Source: Marinilabilia salmonicolor JCM 21150 (lineage in GTDB: Bacteria; Bacteroidota; Bacteroidia; Bacteroidales; Marinilabiliaceae). From it: a stretch of 64,000 nt of DNA. Where the stretch lies: assembly GCF_000259075.1 (NCBI RefSeq), contig NZ_AJKI01000002.1, positions 248,001 to 312,000 on the forward strand. Direction: 5' to 3'. The translations under genes and the position numbers were made by a program. Below the pieces are notes generated by a model. It worked only from the letters and a program-made list of their open reading frames with translations. It ran no database searches and was not told the origin of the DNA. Within the stretch, counting starts at the first letter, position 1; the number at the start of each line of letters is the position of its first letter. This document shows, in pieces, positions 57,362-64,000 of this stretch.

Positions 57362-57549
57362 CTAAGTATTTTGTCAAATGCGGGGAGAACGCACCTATCT
57401 AATCCATAATTATCTTTTGACCAAAAGGATTATTTAATGTTCTGGTTGTGCAATAATTGAATAGGTTTAAGCAAAAAATTCTATCCCTGTTTATTATCCC
57501 CTCGCGATAAAAAATTTGTTGAAACCTGACTTTCCGTAAAAGCTCAGAA

Positions 57550-57792
57550 TCACTTTTTTCTTAGCAATGAAACAATCCATAAAAGAATAATGGCGCCTAC
57601 TGTAGCAGCAATCAGTTGCCAGATGATGCCCTGACCATGGAATCCAAGAAATTCAAAAACAGCACCTCCTATCACACCTCCTACCAGGCCGACTATCAGG
57701 TTCCAGATAAGGCCCAAACCGGAACCTTTGAAAATAAGACTGCCGAGATACCCGGCAAGAATACCGATAACAATAGATAAGATAAGTCCCAT
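57550..57792 (-). CDS. GlsB/YeaQ/YmgE-family small membrane protein
   Basis: An 80-residue protein that is nearly all membrane: three hydrophobic segments with Gly-rich packing (IVIGILAGYLGSLIF, LGLIWNLIVGLVGGVIGGAVF, IWQLIAATVGAIILLWIVSLL) and a C-terminal RKK. It is of the transglycosylase-associated (GlsB/YeaQ/YmgE) family, often stress-induced, of unknown mechanism. It is monocistronic and flanked by repeat DNA on both sides. Confidence 0.9.
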   Translation of the reverse strand: MGLILSIVIGILAGYLGSLIFKGSGLGLIWNLIVGLVGGVIGGAVFEFLGFHGQGIIWQLIAATVGAIILLWIVSLLRKK

Positions 57793-57948
57793 AGTAAAAA
57801 AATTTAGTTAGAAATAGGATTATGGTTTCAACGGAGAGCGGTTATCTGAAAAAAAGCACCTCTACTTTCCTGTTTGAATAGAGAAAGTTACAACTATTTT
57901 CTAAAAAAAAGAATTTTAATGGTTTATCACCAATAACCTTCAAAGTCC

Positions 57949-58012
57949 GGTAATTTCGAACGTAGTGAAGCAATCTCAATTTCTTAACCTGACACCAATA
58001 ATTTTCAGATAA
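57949..58012. repeat. Interspersed repeat (family 2, single copy with flank)
   Basis: CGAACGTAGTGAAGCAATCT followed by TTAACCTGACACCAATAATTTT matches 36211-36262 over about 60 bases. The rest of the gap 57793-58120 shows nothing else. Confidence 0.55.
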
Positions 58013-58120
58013 ATATACTCCTCTTCTGGGTATCAATTAGCTCATTGTCATTTAACTTTTAATACTCTGAAATTGAACGCCAACTGAATAAGAAAATACC
58101 TCGTTTGCAGGAAAACTGTA

Positions 58121-60388
58121 TCATTCAAAAAAAATCTTCAACGATTTCACCAGATTAACAGAATAAGTAACCAGGTTTCGGGTTTCACCCAATAACTCCA
58201 TGTAAATAATATTAATTCTCGTTTTTCCGTGACCCGATCTGATTTTCCTGATATGATTGAGTCTGAATCCTTCAATTAATGCAAAAAGTGCCTGTTGTCG
58301 TTGAATCATCTCGGGTAGCATGGCAAACTTTTTATCCTTCTCCAGATGGACCATAAAATTAAAGAATGAAGTTGTCTCTTCTAAAATGCCCGTCAAATCT
58401 TCCCGCTGATATTCCACCAACCCTTTGTGTTGATTTTTTACGTGATCACAAACCGGATTTACCATTGCCATCAAAGTATTGGACAGCTCGGTAAGATAAT
58501 CCAGTGCCTGAATAAAAAACTGACCGGGATCCTGTGACTCTTCAGGCATACTACTCATGGCACGGAAAAACTCCGTTTTTGCTCCCTTTACCCGCCCACT
58601 CAAACCTTCCGTTTTGTCTTTAACCTCCAACAACTTGGCAGAATCCTCCTCCAAAAGCCCCTGAACCAGCAAAAGATAAATTTTTGAGGACTCCAACATC
58701 ATTTTTCTGATGGTCTCACTTCCGGAATTTCGCATCCAGCCGATATTCTGAGCAATCTCATTGCTGATTTCCTTCTTGAACTGTTCATTTTCTATTTGCC
58801 GTTTACGGTGATACTTCGTACTTTTTATCAGGTACAACACCATAAACCCCAAAGCGGCAACCAAGGCAATCCAAGTGCCCCACCACAATAAAAGAGTAAG
58901 AAAAAAAGCACCGAGGAAACCAAGACAAGCAGTAATAAACCAGCCTCCGAGAATGGATAAAACCCCGGAAATCCGATAAACTGCACTCTCCCGTCCCCAG
59001 GCCTGATCTGCCAGAGATGTTCCCATAGCCACCATAAAAACCACAAATGTAGTGGACAAAGGAAAGCCCCAATAGGTTCCGAGGCTAATAAGAATACTTG
59101 CAACAATCAGATTTACCGATGCACGCAAAGTATCGAAATAAATGACACCGTCCACTTTCTTCCCCACGGCTTCATCATCATTTTTTTTATATTTAGCTGA
59201 AATAAACTTACGCATTTTCCCTGGTAAAAGGCCATCGGCTTTTCCGTAAAAACGCAAAAACTGACGAACCAAAATTCGCGACAACTGTGACGGTTCAAAG
59301 TGTTCCTGTCCCGCGTGCTGACGACCAAGATATACTTCCGTTTCTGTCACCGAACGTGCTTTACGGGAATAAAAAAGTGTTAGTATCATAACAATGCCGG
59401 ATCCCAAAAAGAAGGTTCCATAGATCCAATCCTGAAACCCGTGATTTCTCAACCAGTCATCACTCAAAAATGTGAGACCAAAAGTATCCGGTGAAAGGTC
59501 GTTCCCGGCAGTCAGAAACGCACGAAAACTTTCGATTCCTGCCAGGGGAATACCAATAAAGTTGACCAGGTCATTGGCGGCAAAGGAGAGGGCAAGCGCA
59601 AAGGTGCCAAACAAAACAACCATCTTAGGAATGTCAACCTGAAACAAAAGAGCCAGCAGGTACAGCAGGAAAAAAGTTCCAACAAAAACCATCAGAAATG
59701 AAAAGAAAGGATGCTCTCCAGACCAATTAATTAAAGGATTATCCCAAAGCGAGGAAGCATCAATTCCCTTCTTAAAAATCAGAAATAAAATGCCGGAGAC
59801 CGATAAGGCTCCAAACATGGCAAATAAAAGTCGAAACCGCCCCTGATATCTAAACGAGAAAACAATACGCGAGATAAACTGAACAAGGGCACCTGCCAAA
59901 AAAGCAAACAAGATAGAAACCAGGATCCCTGAGAATAAAAGAAACACCCGACCGGTATTGATATAATCCGACAACACTGATTCTCCTGAAAGCGAACCGC
60001 TTGTCTTAATAAAGGCAATGGCTAATGCTGCTCCGGTAAGTTCAAAAACAACTGCAATAGTGGTAGATGTGGGAAATCCAAGAGTATTGTAGGTATCAAT
60101 CAACAAAATATCTACAATCATCACAGCCAGAAAAATTATCATCAATTCCGTAAGAAAGAAACTTTGCGGATAGATGACCCCTTTGCGGGCGACTTCCATC
60201 ATCCCTGCAGAAAAGAAAGTCCCCAACAGCACCCCAACACCGGCAATCCAGAAAATGGTACGACGTGTAGCCACCCTGCTTCCGATGGCGGAATTGAGAA
60301 AATTTACAGCATCATTGGAAACCCCCACAACCAGGTCGATAACGGCCAACAGGGAGAGAACAATGGCAATGGTCCAGACAAGTGTCAT
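58121..60388 (-). CDS. PiT-family inorganic phosphate transporter
   Basis: A 755-residue membrane protein. The two PiT signatures are GVSNDAVNFLNSAIGSR (residue 22 on) and LSFAANDLVNFIGIPLAG. About twelve spans are present. A cytoplasmic C-terminal helical region (about 540-755) of PhoU-like character follows (SNEIAQNIGWMRNSGSETIRKMML), which lengthens the protein well past the usual PiT size. It takes up phosphate with a cation. It is divergent from a PhoR/PhoB-like pair with which it shares a candidate Pho box. The start is the ATG at 60388. Confidence 0.93.
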   Translation of the reverse strand: MTLVWTIAIVLSLLAVIDLVVGVSNDAVNFLNSAIGSRVATRRTIFWIAGVGVLLGTFFSAGMMEVARKGVIYPQSFFLTELMIIFLAVMIVDILLIDTYNTLGFPTSTTIAVVFELTGAALAIAFIKTSGSLSGESVLSDYINTGRVFLLFSGILVSILFAFLAGALVQFISRIVFSFRYQGRFRLLFAMFGALSVSGILFLIFKKGIDASSLWDNPLINWSGEHPFFSFLMVFVGTFFLLYLLALLFQVDIPKMVVLFGTFALALSFAANDLVNFIGIPLAGIESFRAFLTAGNDLSPDTFGLTFLSDDWLRNHGFQDWIYGTFFLGSGIVMILTLFYSRKARSVTETEVYLGRQHAGQEHFEPSQLSRILVRQFLRFYGKADGLLPGKMRKFISAKYKKNDDEAVGKKVDGVIYFDTLRASVNLIVASILISLGTYWGFPLSTTFVVFMVAMGTSLADQAWGRESAVYRISGVLSILGGWFITACLGFLGAFFLTLLLWWGTWIALVAALGFMVLYLIKSTKYHRKRQIENEQFKKEISNEIAQNIGWMRNSGSETIRKMMLESSKIYLLLVQGLLEEDSAKLLEVKDKTEGLSGRVKGAKTEFFRAMSSMPEESQDPGQFFIQALDYLTELSNTLMAMVNPVCDHVKNQHKGLVEYQREDLTGILEETTSFFNFMVHLEKDKKFAMLPEMIQRQQALFALIEGFRLNHIRKIRSGHGKTRINIIYMELLGETRNLVTYSVNLVKSLKIFFE

Positions 60389-60484
60389 ATTCCTGTATGT
60401 TTAAGCTGCAAAAATAGTGGGCCAAAATGGTTCTTTTCAAACCCGAATATTAATTTTTTGTTAGGTTTCAGCCGTTTTTTTTAT

Positions 60485-60492
60485 CAAATTTA
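60485..60492 (-). promoter_or_regulatory. Candidate -7 element of the phosphate transporter gene
   Basis: The minus strand reads TAAATTTG, a full TAnnTTTG match, about 95 bases before the start. No -33 box is present at the expected distance, but the Pho box lies just upstream, as expected of an activator-dependent promoter. Confidence 0.4.
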
Positions 60493-60527
60493 GGTTTATT
60501 TTTAATGTTTTCGCCTCTTCCAGGGAC

Positions 60528-60544
60528 TTTACAAAAATTTAACA
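60528..60544 (+). promoter_or_regulatory. Candidate Pho box between the divergent genes
   Basis: TTTACA (60528-60533) and TTAACA (60539-60544) are near-identical and 11 bases apart, the spacing of PhoB half-sites. The box lies between the divergent transporter and kinase promoters. Sequence match is by eye only. Confidence 0.35.
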
Positions 60545-60563
60545 TGCCGAAGACATTCTTTTA

Positions 60564-60597
60564 TTTGACGGCAGACTGCCTTTTTCATATAAATTTG
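60564..60597 (+). promoter_or_regulatory. Promoter of the PhoR-like gene
   Basis: TTTG at 60564-60567 and TAAATTTG at 60590-60597 are 22 bases apart. Transcription would start near 60604, leaving a leader of about 78 bases. Confidence 0.5.
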
Positions 60598-60681
60598 TCG
60601 AGCACACGGAGGAAACGAAAATTGCAATGAGATAAAAACAGGGCCTCACTTCAGACCACATCATTGAATAACTTAAAACTT

Positions 60682-61710
60682 ATGAAGTCTATTGCACCAC
60701 AAAGAATTGTTGGATATATAACCATCTCATTTCTGGTTCTTGCTTTGCTTTTTTTTCTAATCAATTATTTCAGCCCCAATCTGGCAATCTCTTTGCTCAT
60801 TACCATTCCGCTGTTTACCGGAATCGCCTTTTCAGCCGTAAACTACCTCATCAGCCTGTTCATCTATGCTAAGATAAAACCAATCTACAAATCGATTCAC
60901 AATTTTAAACCGGGCATCAAGGAATCTCAGGAAAGTCAGGACGATATTTTTTCTCAGGTTAACCGCGAAGTGGCAGAATGGATGAAAGGTAAAACCATGG
61001 AGATACAACAGCTGCGCCAACTGGAAAAATACCGTAGAGAATTTCTGGGCAATGTGTCGCACGAATTAAAAACACCGGTTTTCAACATCCAGGGTTATAT
61101 CCTGACACTGCTCGAAGGGGGCATTGATGATCCGGAAATCAATATGCTTTATCTGGAACGGACTGAAAGAAGCATCGACCGGATGATCTCCATTATTGAG
61201 GATCTGGAAGCCATCTCCAAGTTGGAATCGGGTGAATTGGAACTCAATATCACCAAATTCAATATTTACCAAATGGTGGAAGAAGCTTTTGACTTACAGG
61301 AGGTGCGTGCCGACAAAAGAAGAATAAAACTAAAATTTGGCAAGAGTGCCGATAAAAACATATTTGTTAAAGGAGACAAGCCCCGCATTTTTCAGGTAAT
61401 CAGCAACCTTATTGTCAATTCTATCAATTATGGCATTGATGGGGGCCAAACAACCATCAGTTTTTACGATATGGACAATCTGGTTTTGGTGGAAGTTCGC
61501 GACAACGGAGTCGGAATATCGGAACGGGATCTCCCAAGGGTGTTTGAACGGTTTTACCGTGCCGACAAAAGTCGCTCCCGCGAGCAGGGCGGAACAGGTC
61601 TGGGACTGGCAATTGTGAAACACATCATTGAAGCACATAAACAAACCATTAATGTAAACAGCACACCCGGCAAGGGTACCTCATTTACTTTTACGCTGGA
61701 GAAGGCATGA
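60682..61710 (+). CDS. PhoR-like sensor histidine kinase
   Basis: A 342-residue membrane kinase. Two spans lie at about 10-30 and 36-62. After a short linker, the H-box has phosphoacceptor His127 (GNVSHELKTPVF), the N-box is IFQVISNLIVNSINYG, the G1 box VEVRDNGVGISE and G2 GGTGLGLAIVKH. There is no periplasmic domain, which fits phosphate-type kinases that sense through a transporter. The PiT gene is divergent, so phosphate control is likely but inferred. The ATG at 60682 is chosen over a TTG 18 bases upstream. Confidence 0.93.
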   Translation: MKSIAPQRIVGYITISFLVLALLFFLINYFSPNLAISLLITIPLFTGIAFSAVNYLISLFIYAKIKPIYKSIHNFKPGIKESQESQDDIFSQVNREVAEWMKGKTMEIQQLRQLEKYRREFLGNVSHELKTPVFNIQGYILTLLEGGIDDPEINMLYLERTERSIDRMISIIEDLEAISKLESGELELNITKFNIYQMVEEAFDLQEVRADKRRIKLKFGKSADKNIFVKGDKPRIFQVISNLIVNSINYGIDGGQTTISFYDMDNLVLVEVRDNGVGISERDLPRVFERFYRADKSRSREQGGTGLGLAIVKHIIEAHKQTINVNSTPGKGTSFTFTLEKA

Positions 61711-61775
61711 AATTAGTAATTAGATTTTAGAAAACAGTGAATAGAAGACAGCACATACATAACAAATCAATAACC

Positions 61776-62477
61776 ATGAACGAAACATCAGATTTCAAAA
61801 TACTACTGGTGGACGATGAACCGGACATCCTGGAATTCATCGGGTACAACCTCAAAAAAGAAGGGTTTGCTGTACGCACAGCCAACAACGGACAGGATGG
61901 ATTAAAAATTGCCAAAGAGGAAAATCCCCATTTAATTGTTCTGGATGTAATGATGCCGGGAATGGATGGCATAGAAACCTGCGAAGAGATACGAAAAATC
62001 CCTGCTCTACAAAATACGCTGGTGGTTTTCCTCACTGCCCGTGGCGAAGATTACTCGCAAATAGCAGGATTTGATGCAGGTGCCGATGATTACATCACCA
62101 AACCCATCAAGCCAAAAGTACTGATTTCACGCGTAAAAGCACTTTTAAAACGTTACGCACACGGCACCCCATCCGAAGAAACCAAAGAAGACAATAAAAT
62201 AATTGTGGGCGACCTGATTATTGATCGTGAGAAGTACCTGGTCACATCCGGAGATAAAGAACTGTCACTCCCCAAAAAGGAGTTCGAACTCTTACTGCTG
62301 CTCGCTGCCAAACCGGACCGGGTGTTCACTCGGGATGAGATTTATGCATCAGTCTGGGGAGATAATATCATTGTGGGCGACAGAACCATCGATGTTCACA
62401 TAAGAAAATTACGTGAAAAGATCGGACAGGATCATATCCGCACCATTAAAGGGGTTGGCTACAAATTTGTGAATTGA
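61776..62477 (+). CDS. PhoB-like response regulator (OmpR type)
   Basis: A 233-residue regulator. The receiver has acidic residues Asp13/Asp14, phosphoacceptor Asp57 (LIVLDVMMPGMDG), Thr in FLTARG and Lys in TKPIKP. The winged-helix DNA-binding domain has KEFELLLLLAAKPDRVFTRD and TIDVHIRKLREKIG. It would be phosphorylated by the kinase encoded 66 bases upstream and activate the phosphate transporter. The ATG at 61776 is chosen because the earlier frame starts with GTG. A good terminator follows the gene. Confidence 0.94.
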   Translation: MNETSDFKILLVDDEPDILEFIGYNLKKEGFAVRTANNGQDGLKIAKEENPHLIVLDVMMPGMDGIETCEEIRKIPALQNTLVVFLTARGEDYSQIAGFDAGADDYITKPIKPKVLISRVKALLKRYAHGTPSEETKEDNKIIVGDLIIDREKYLVTSGDKELSLPKKEFELLLLLAAKPDRVFTRDEIYASVWGDNIIVGDRTIDVHIRKLREKIGQDHIRTIKGVGYKFVN

Positions 62478-62485
62478 TTTTTTTG

Positions 62486-62528
62486 TAAAGTTGGTCAAAT
62501 AATAGCTTTATTTGTAACTTTATTTTTT
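62486..62528 (+). terminator. Terminator after the PhoB-like gene
   Basis: Two stem blocks pair: TAAAGTT (62486-62492) with AACTTTA (62516-62522) and CAAATAA (62496-62502) with TTATTTG (62508-62514). A run of six T follows. AT-rich but well placed. Confidence 0.65.
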
Positions 62529-62583
62529 AAATTGCACTAGTAAAGCCTTATTTGAGCCTTTTAAGCAAACTAATTTCACAATT

Positions 62584-63003
62584 ATGAAGAAGATTTTTTT
62601 ATTGGCTACAGCACTTCTGGTACTCGGAGTGGCCTGTAAGGACAAAAAAGAACCTGCCAAAAAAGAACCTGTTAAGAAGGTAGCTCCGGCTCCCAAACCC
62701 GATACTCTTGCAACAAAGGTGGAAGAGCCAAAACCGGAACCCAAACCGGAGCCCAGAGAACCCAACAAGTACTTCCTTATTGCCGGCAGTTTCTCAAGTC
62801 AGGACAATGCAGAGTCCTTCAAAAAAGAACTGACCGATCAGGGATATCAGTCTGAAGTGATTATGCGCAACTGGGGCGAAAACAGTGACTTCTACAAAGT
62901 TTCATACATGGGATTTTCTGACAAGAAAGAAGCCATTAACAAAATGCAGCAGGAACGCTCTCAGCCCGGGAAAGAAGAAGTTTGGGTACTTGTAAAAAGA
63001 TAA
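62584..63003 (+). CDS. SPOR domain lipoprotein
   Basis: A 139-residue lipoprotein with lipobox Cys18 (LGVACKDK), a long Lys/Pro/Glu-rich linker (about 20-60) and a C-terminal SPOR domain of about 75 residues (YFLIAGSFSSQDNAESFKKELTDQG, EVWVLVKR). SPOR domains bind denuded peptidoglycan at division sites. The linker would let the domain reach from the outer membrane to the wall. The following gene is convergent and ends 8 bases away. Confidence 0.92.
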   Translation: MKKIFLLATALLVLGVACKDKKEPAKKEPVKKVAPAPKPDTLATKVEEPKPEPKPEPREPNKYFLIAGSFSSQDNAESFKKELTDQGYQSEVIMRNWGENSDFYKVSYMGFSDKKEAINKMQQERSQPGKEEVWVLVKR

Positions 63004-63010
63004 AACACAA

Positions 63011-63631
63011 CTACCTTCTGCTAAAGCCTCGAAACCATCCGGGTAAATCAAAGCCTGGTGTGATGTGAAGCGTTTGAATCCCCAACCTTCCGGCAGTTTC
63101 AAGATTCTCTGCAAGATCATCGGCGAATAATGTTTCTGCAGGATTTAAGTCATTCTCCCTCAGAACCTGTTGATATATTTCAGGTTGTGGTTTACGAAGT
63201 CCCATTGTGTGGGAATAATAAAGCTTTTCAAAGAGGTCTTTGGGGTGTTCCACCCCGGGAACCTCTTTTTCATATTTCTGAACATGTATCTCGTTGGTGT
63301 TACTTAACACAAATAAACGATATTCTTTTCCTAAATCCCTGAGCATCTCAACATGTTCTTCCGGAAAATCACCCAGTATTTTGTTCCAGGCATCCACAAT
63401 ATCCTCGTTGGTAACATCCGGCCGGAAAAAATGACCGATGCTCTTCAGAAACTGCCCGGATGAAATTTCCCCGGTTTCAAATTCAATAAAAGAGTCCAGG
63501 GTTTTGAAAGAAAACACATCCGTTTCCTTCATCTCCTCGGCCAGTAATTTACTAAAAGCTTCCTTTGCAGCCTCCCTTTTTAGCGGAATGAGCACATTTC
63601 CCAAATCGAATATGATGTTTCTTACTGACAT
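63011..63631 (-). CDS. HAD-superfamily phosphatase (YihX-like)
   Basis: A 206-residue HAD hydrolase. Motif I is IIFDLGNVLIPL, the DxGNV form found in YihX and related sugar-phosphate phosphatases; motif II is FVLSNTNEIHV; motif III lies around RKPQPEIYQ; motif IV is LFADDLAENLETA. The ATG at 63631 is taken as the start because the longer frame begins with TTG and runs through a palindrome. The start codon lies inside that palindrome. Substrate unknown. Confidence 0.9.
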   Translation of the reverse strand: MSVRNIIFDLGNVLIPLKREAAKEAFSKLLAEEMKETDVFSFKTLDSFIEFETGEISSGQFLKSIGHFFRPDVTNEDIVDAWNKILGDFPEEHVEMLRDLGKEYRLFVLSNTNEIHVQKYEKEVPGVEHPKDLFEKLYYSHTMGLRKPQPEIYQQVLRENDLNPAETLFADDLAENLETAGRLGIQTLHITPGFDLPGWFRGFSRR

Positions 63632-63670
63632 AAATCTTAATTTTGAAATCTCAAAATTAAGATTTATGTC
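63627..63670. repeat. Perfect 20-bp inverted repeat over the HAD start codon
   Basis: Bases 63627-63646 and 63651-63670 are exact inverse complements with a 4-base loop (AATC). The HAD start codon (63629-63631) is within the first arm. On the RNA of the minus strand the ATG would be base-paired. No T run follows on either side, so it is not a standard terminator. Confidence 0.8.
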
Positions 63671-63740
63671 TCTCTCCACCCTATAATGTCCCAAACATTT
63701 TCAAAAAGGAACTTCACACGATTTATTTGTGGTTTTAATG

Positions 63741-63771
63741 TTTGAATATTCGTTCCGGTTTTGTATTTTTG
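63741..63771 (+). promoter_or_regulatory. Promoter of the tRNA gene
   Basis: TTTG at 63741-63744 and TATTTTTG at 63764-63771 are 19 bases apart, a full match to the Bacteroidota consensus, with the tRNA 30 bases downstream. Confidence 0.7.
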
Positions 63772-63801
63772 CATCCGCTCAGGCTAAAAAGCCCTGTAGC
63801 C

Positions 63802-63875
63802 GGGCCCATAGCTCAGCTGGTTAGAGCACCTGACTCATAATCAGGGAGTCGTAGGTTCAAGCCCTACTGGGCCCA
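63802..63875 (+). tRNA. tRNA with CAU anticodon (tRNA-Met, or possibly tRNA-Ile2)
   Basis: Acceptor arms GGGCCCA and TGGGCCC pair fully; the anticodon stem is CCTGA/TCAGG with loop CTCATAA (anticodon CAT); the T-loop is GGTTCAAGCC. It has 74 bases and lacks encoded CCA. It could be elongator tRNA-Met or the lysidine-modified Ile2 species; the sequence alone does not decide. Confidence 0.95.
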
Positions 63876-63887
63876 CACTGATAAACA

Positions 63888-63924
63888 GCCACTTACAGAG
63901 GATTTTCTGTGAGTGGCTTTTTTT
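63888..63924 (+). terminator. Terminator after the tRNA gene
   Basis: GCCACTTACAGA (63888-63899) pairs with TCTGTGAGTGGC (63906-63917) with one G-T wobble, followed by seven T. A strong intrinsic terminator. The remaining bases to 64000 show nothing. Confidence 0.85.
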
Positions 63925-64000
63925 GTTTGCTACACACTAAAGCTACGGTTCATAAATCTGATTATCTTTGTTGAAAAGGATTGCTATTTGGCCTTCTCCT

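Noticed and set aside
57180-57377. 65-codon frame
   Set aside because: Lies wholly within the family 3 repeat element and has no protein-like pattern.

Overview
The window is chromosomal DNA from a Bacteroidota, most likely a free-living or marine member of the Bacteroidales (Marinilabiliales-like; this placement is inference). The grounds are: promoters of the TTTG / TAnnTTTG type, absence of strong Shine-Dalgarno sequences, families typical of the phylum (DUF4254, SiaB/SiaC pairs, YfiR, TerB-ABCG transporters, atpDC split from the rest of the ATP synthase), and a CAU tRNA without encoded CCA. There is no prophage, no CRISPR array, no intact insertion sequence and no rRNA.

Region 1 (1-25.9 kb) holds an AraC regulator followed by about 23 kb of signalling genes on the minus strand. 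In transcription order there is a YfiR-like protein, one chemoreceptor, STAS, CheY, Hpt, CheA, two CheW and CheR. A second run of genes, probably with its own promoter near 17.13 kb, follows: a kinase-like protein lacking the phosphoacceptor histidine, CheD, CheB, a GAF-PAS-PAS membrane protein, CheR, a degenerate CheR, a receiverless CheB, a GAF protein, a SiaA-like PP2C phosphatase, a SiaB kinase, a SiaC phosphoprotein, a TerB-ABCG transporter and a lipoprotein. No flagellar or pilus gene and no GGDEF domain is present, so this looks like a chemosensory array wired to a Sia-type partner switch with a transporter or the envelope as possible output.

Region 2 (25-36 kb) is housekeeping plus cell surface: DUF2797, a U32 peptidase-family protein, an LtaS-like phosphotransferase, then an AT-rich block with TagF-like, LicC-like, LicD-like and GT10 genes, followed by GT4, GT9 and DUF4254. 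It suggests phosphodiester and fucose decoration of a surface glycan. Region 3 (36-43 kb) holds ATP synthase epsilon and beta, a polyprenyl synthetase, an RND/MMPL exporter and an exported protein.

Region 4 (43-51 kb) has a TolC-adaptor-RND efflux operon convergent with an ECF sigma / anti-sigma / Spy-like operon and a small secreted protein with calcium-loop motifs. Region 5 (51-55 kb) starts with repeat-rich intergenic DNA and then the most striking element of the window: a promoter, a 37-codon leader peptide ending in a methionine-rich run, mutually exclusive hairpins and a T tract, directly before an O-acetylhomoserine sulfhydrylase gene (metY) and homoserine dehydrogenase. This has the architecture of a methionine attenuator.

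Region 6 (55-64 kb) holds ComF, RmuC, a small GlsB/YeaQ membrane protein, a PiT phosphate transporter divergent from a PhoR/PhoB-like pair with a candidate Pho box between them, a SPOR lipoprotein, a HAD phosphatase whose start codon lies inside a 20-bp perfect inverted repeat, and a CAU tRNA with its own promoter and terminator. At least three families of fold-back, MITE-like repeats are scattered through the intergenic spaces, and one GC palindrome sits in frame inside the GT9 gene.
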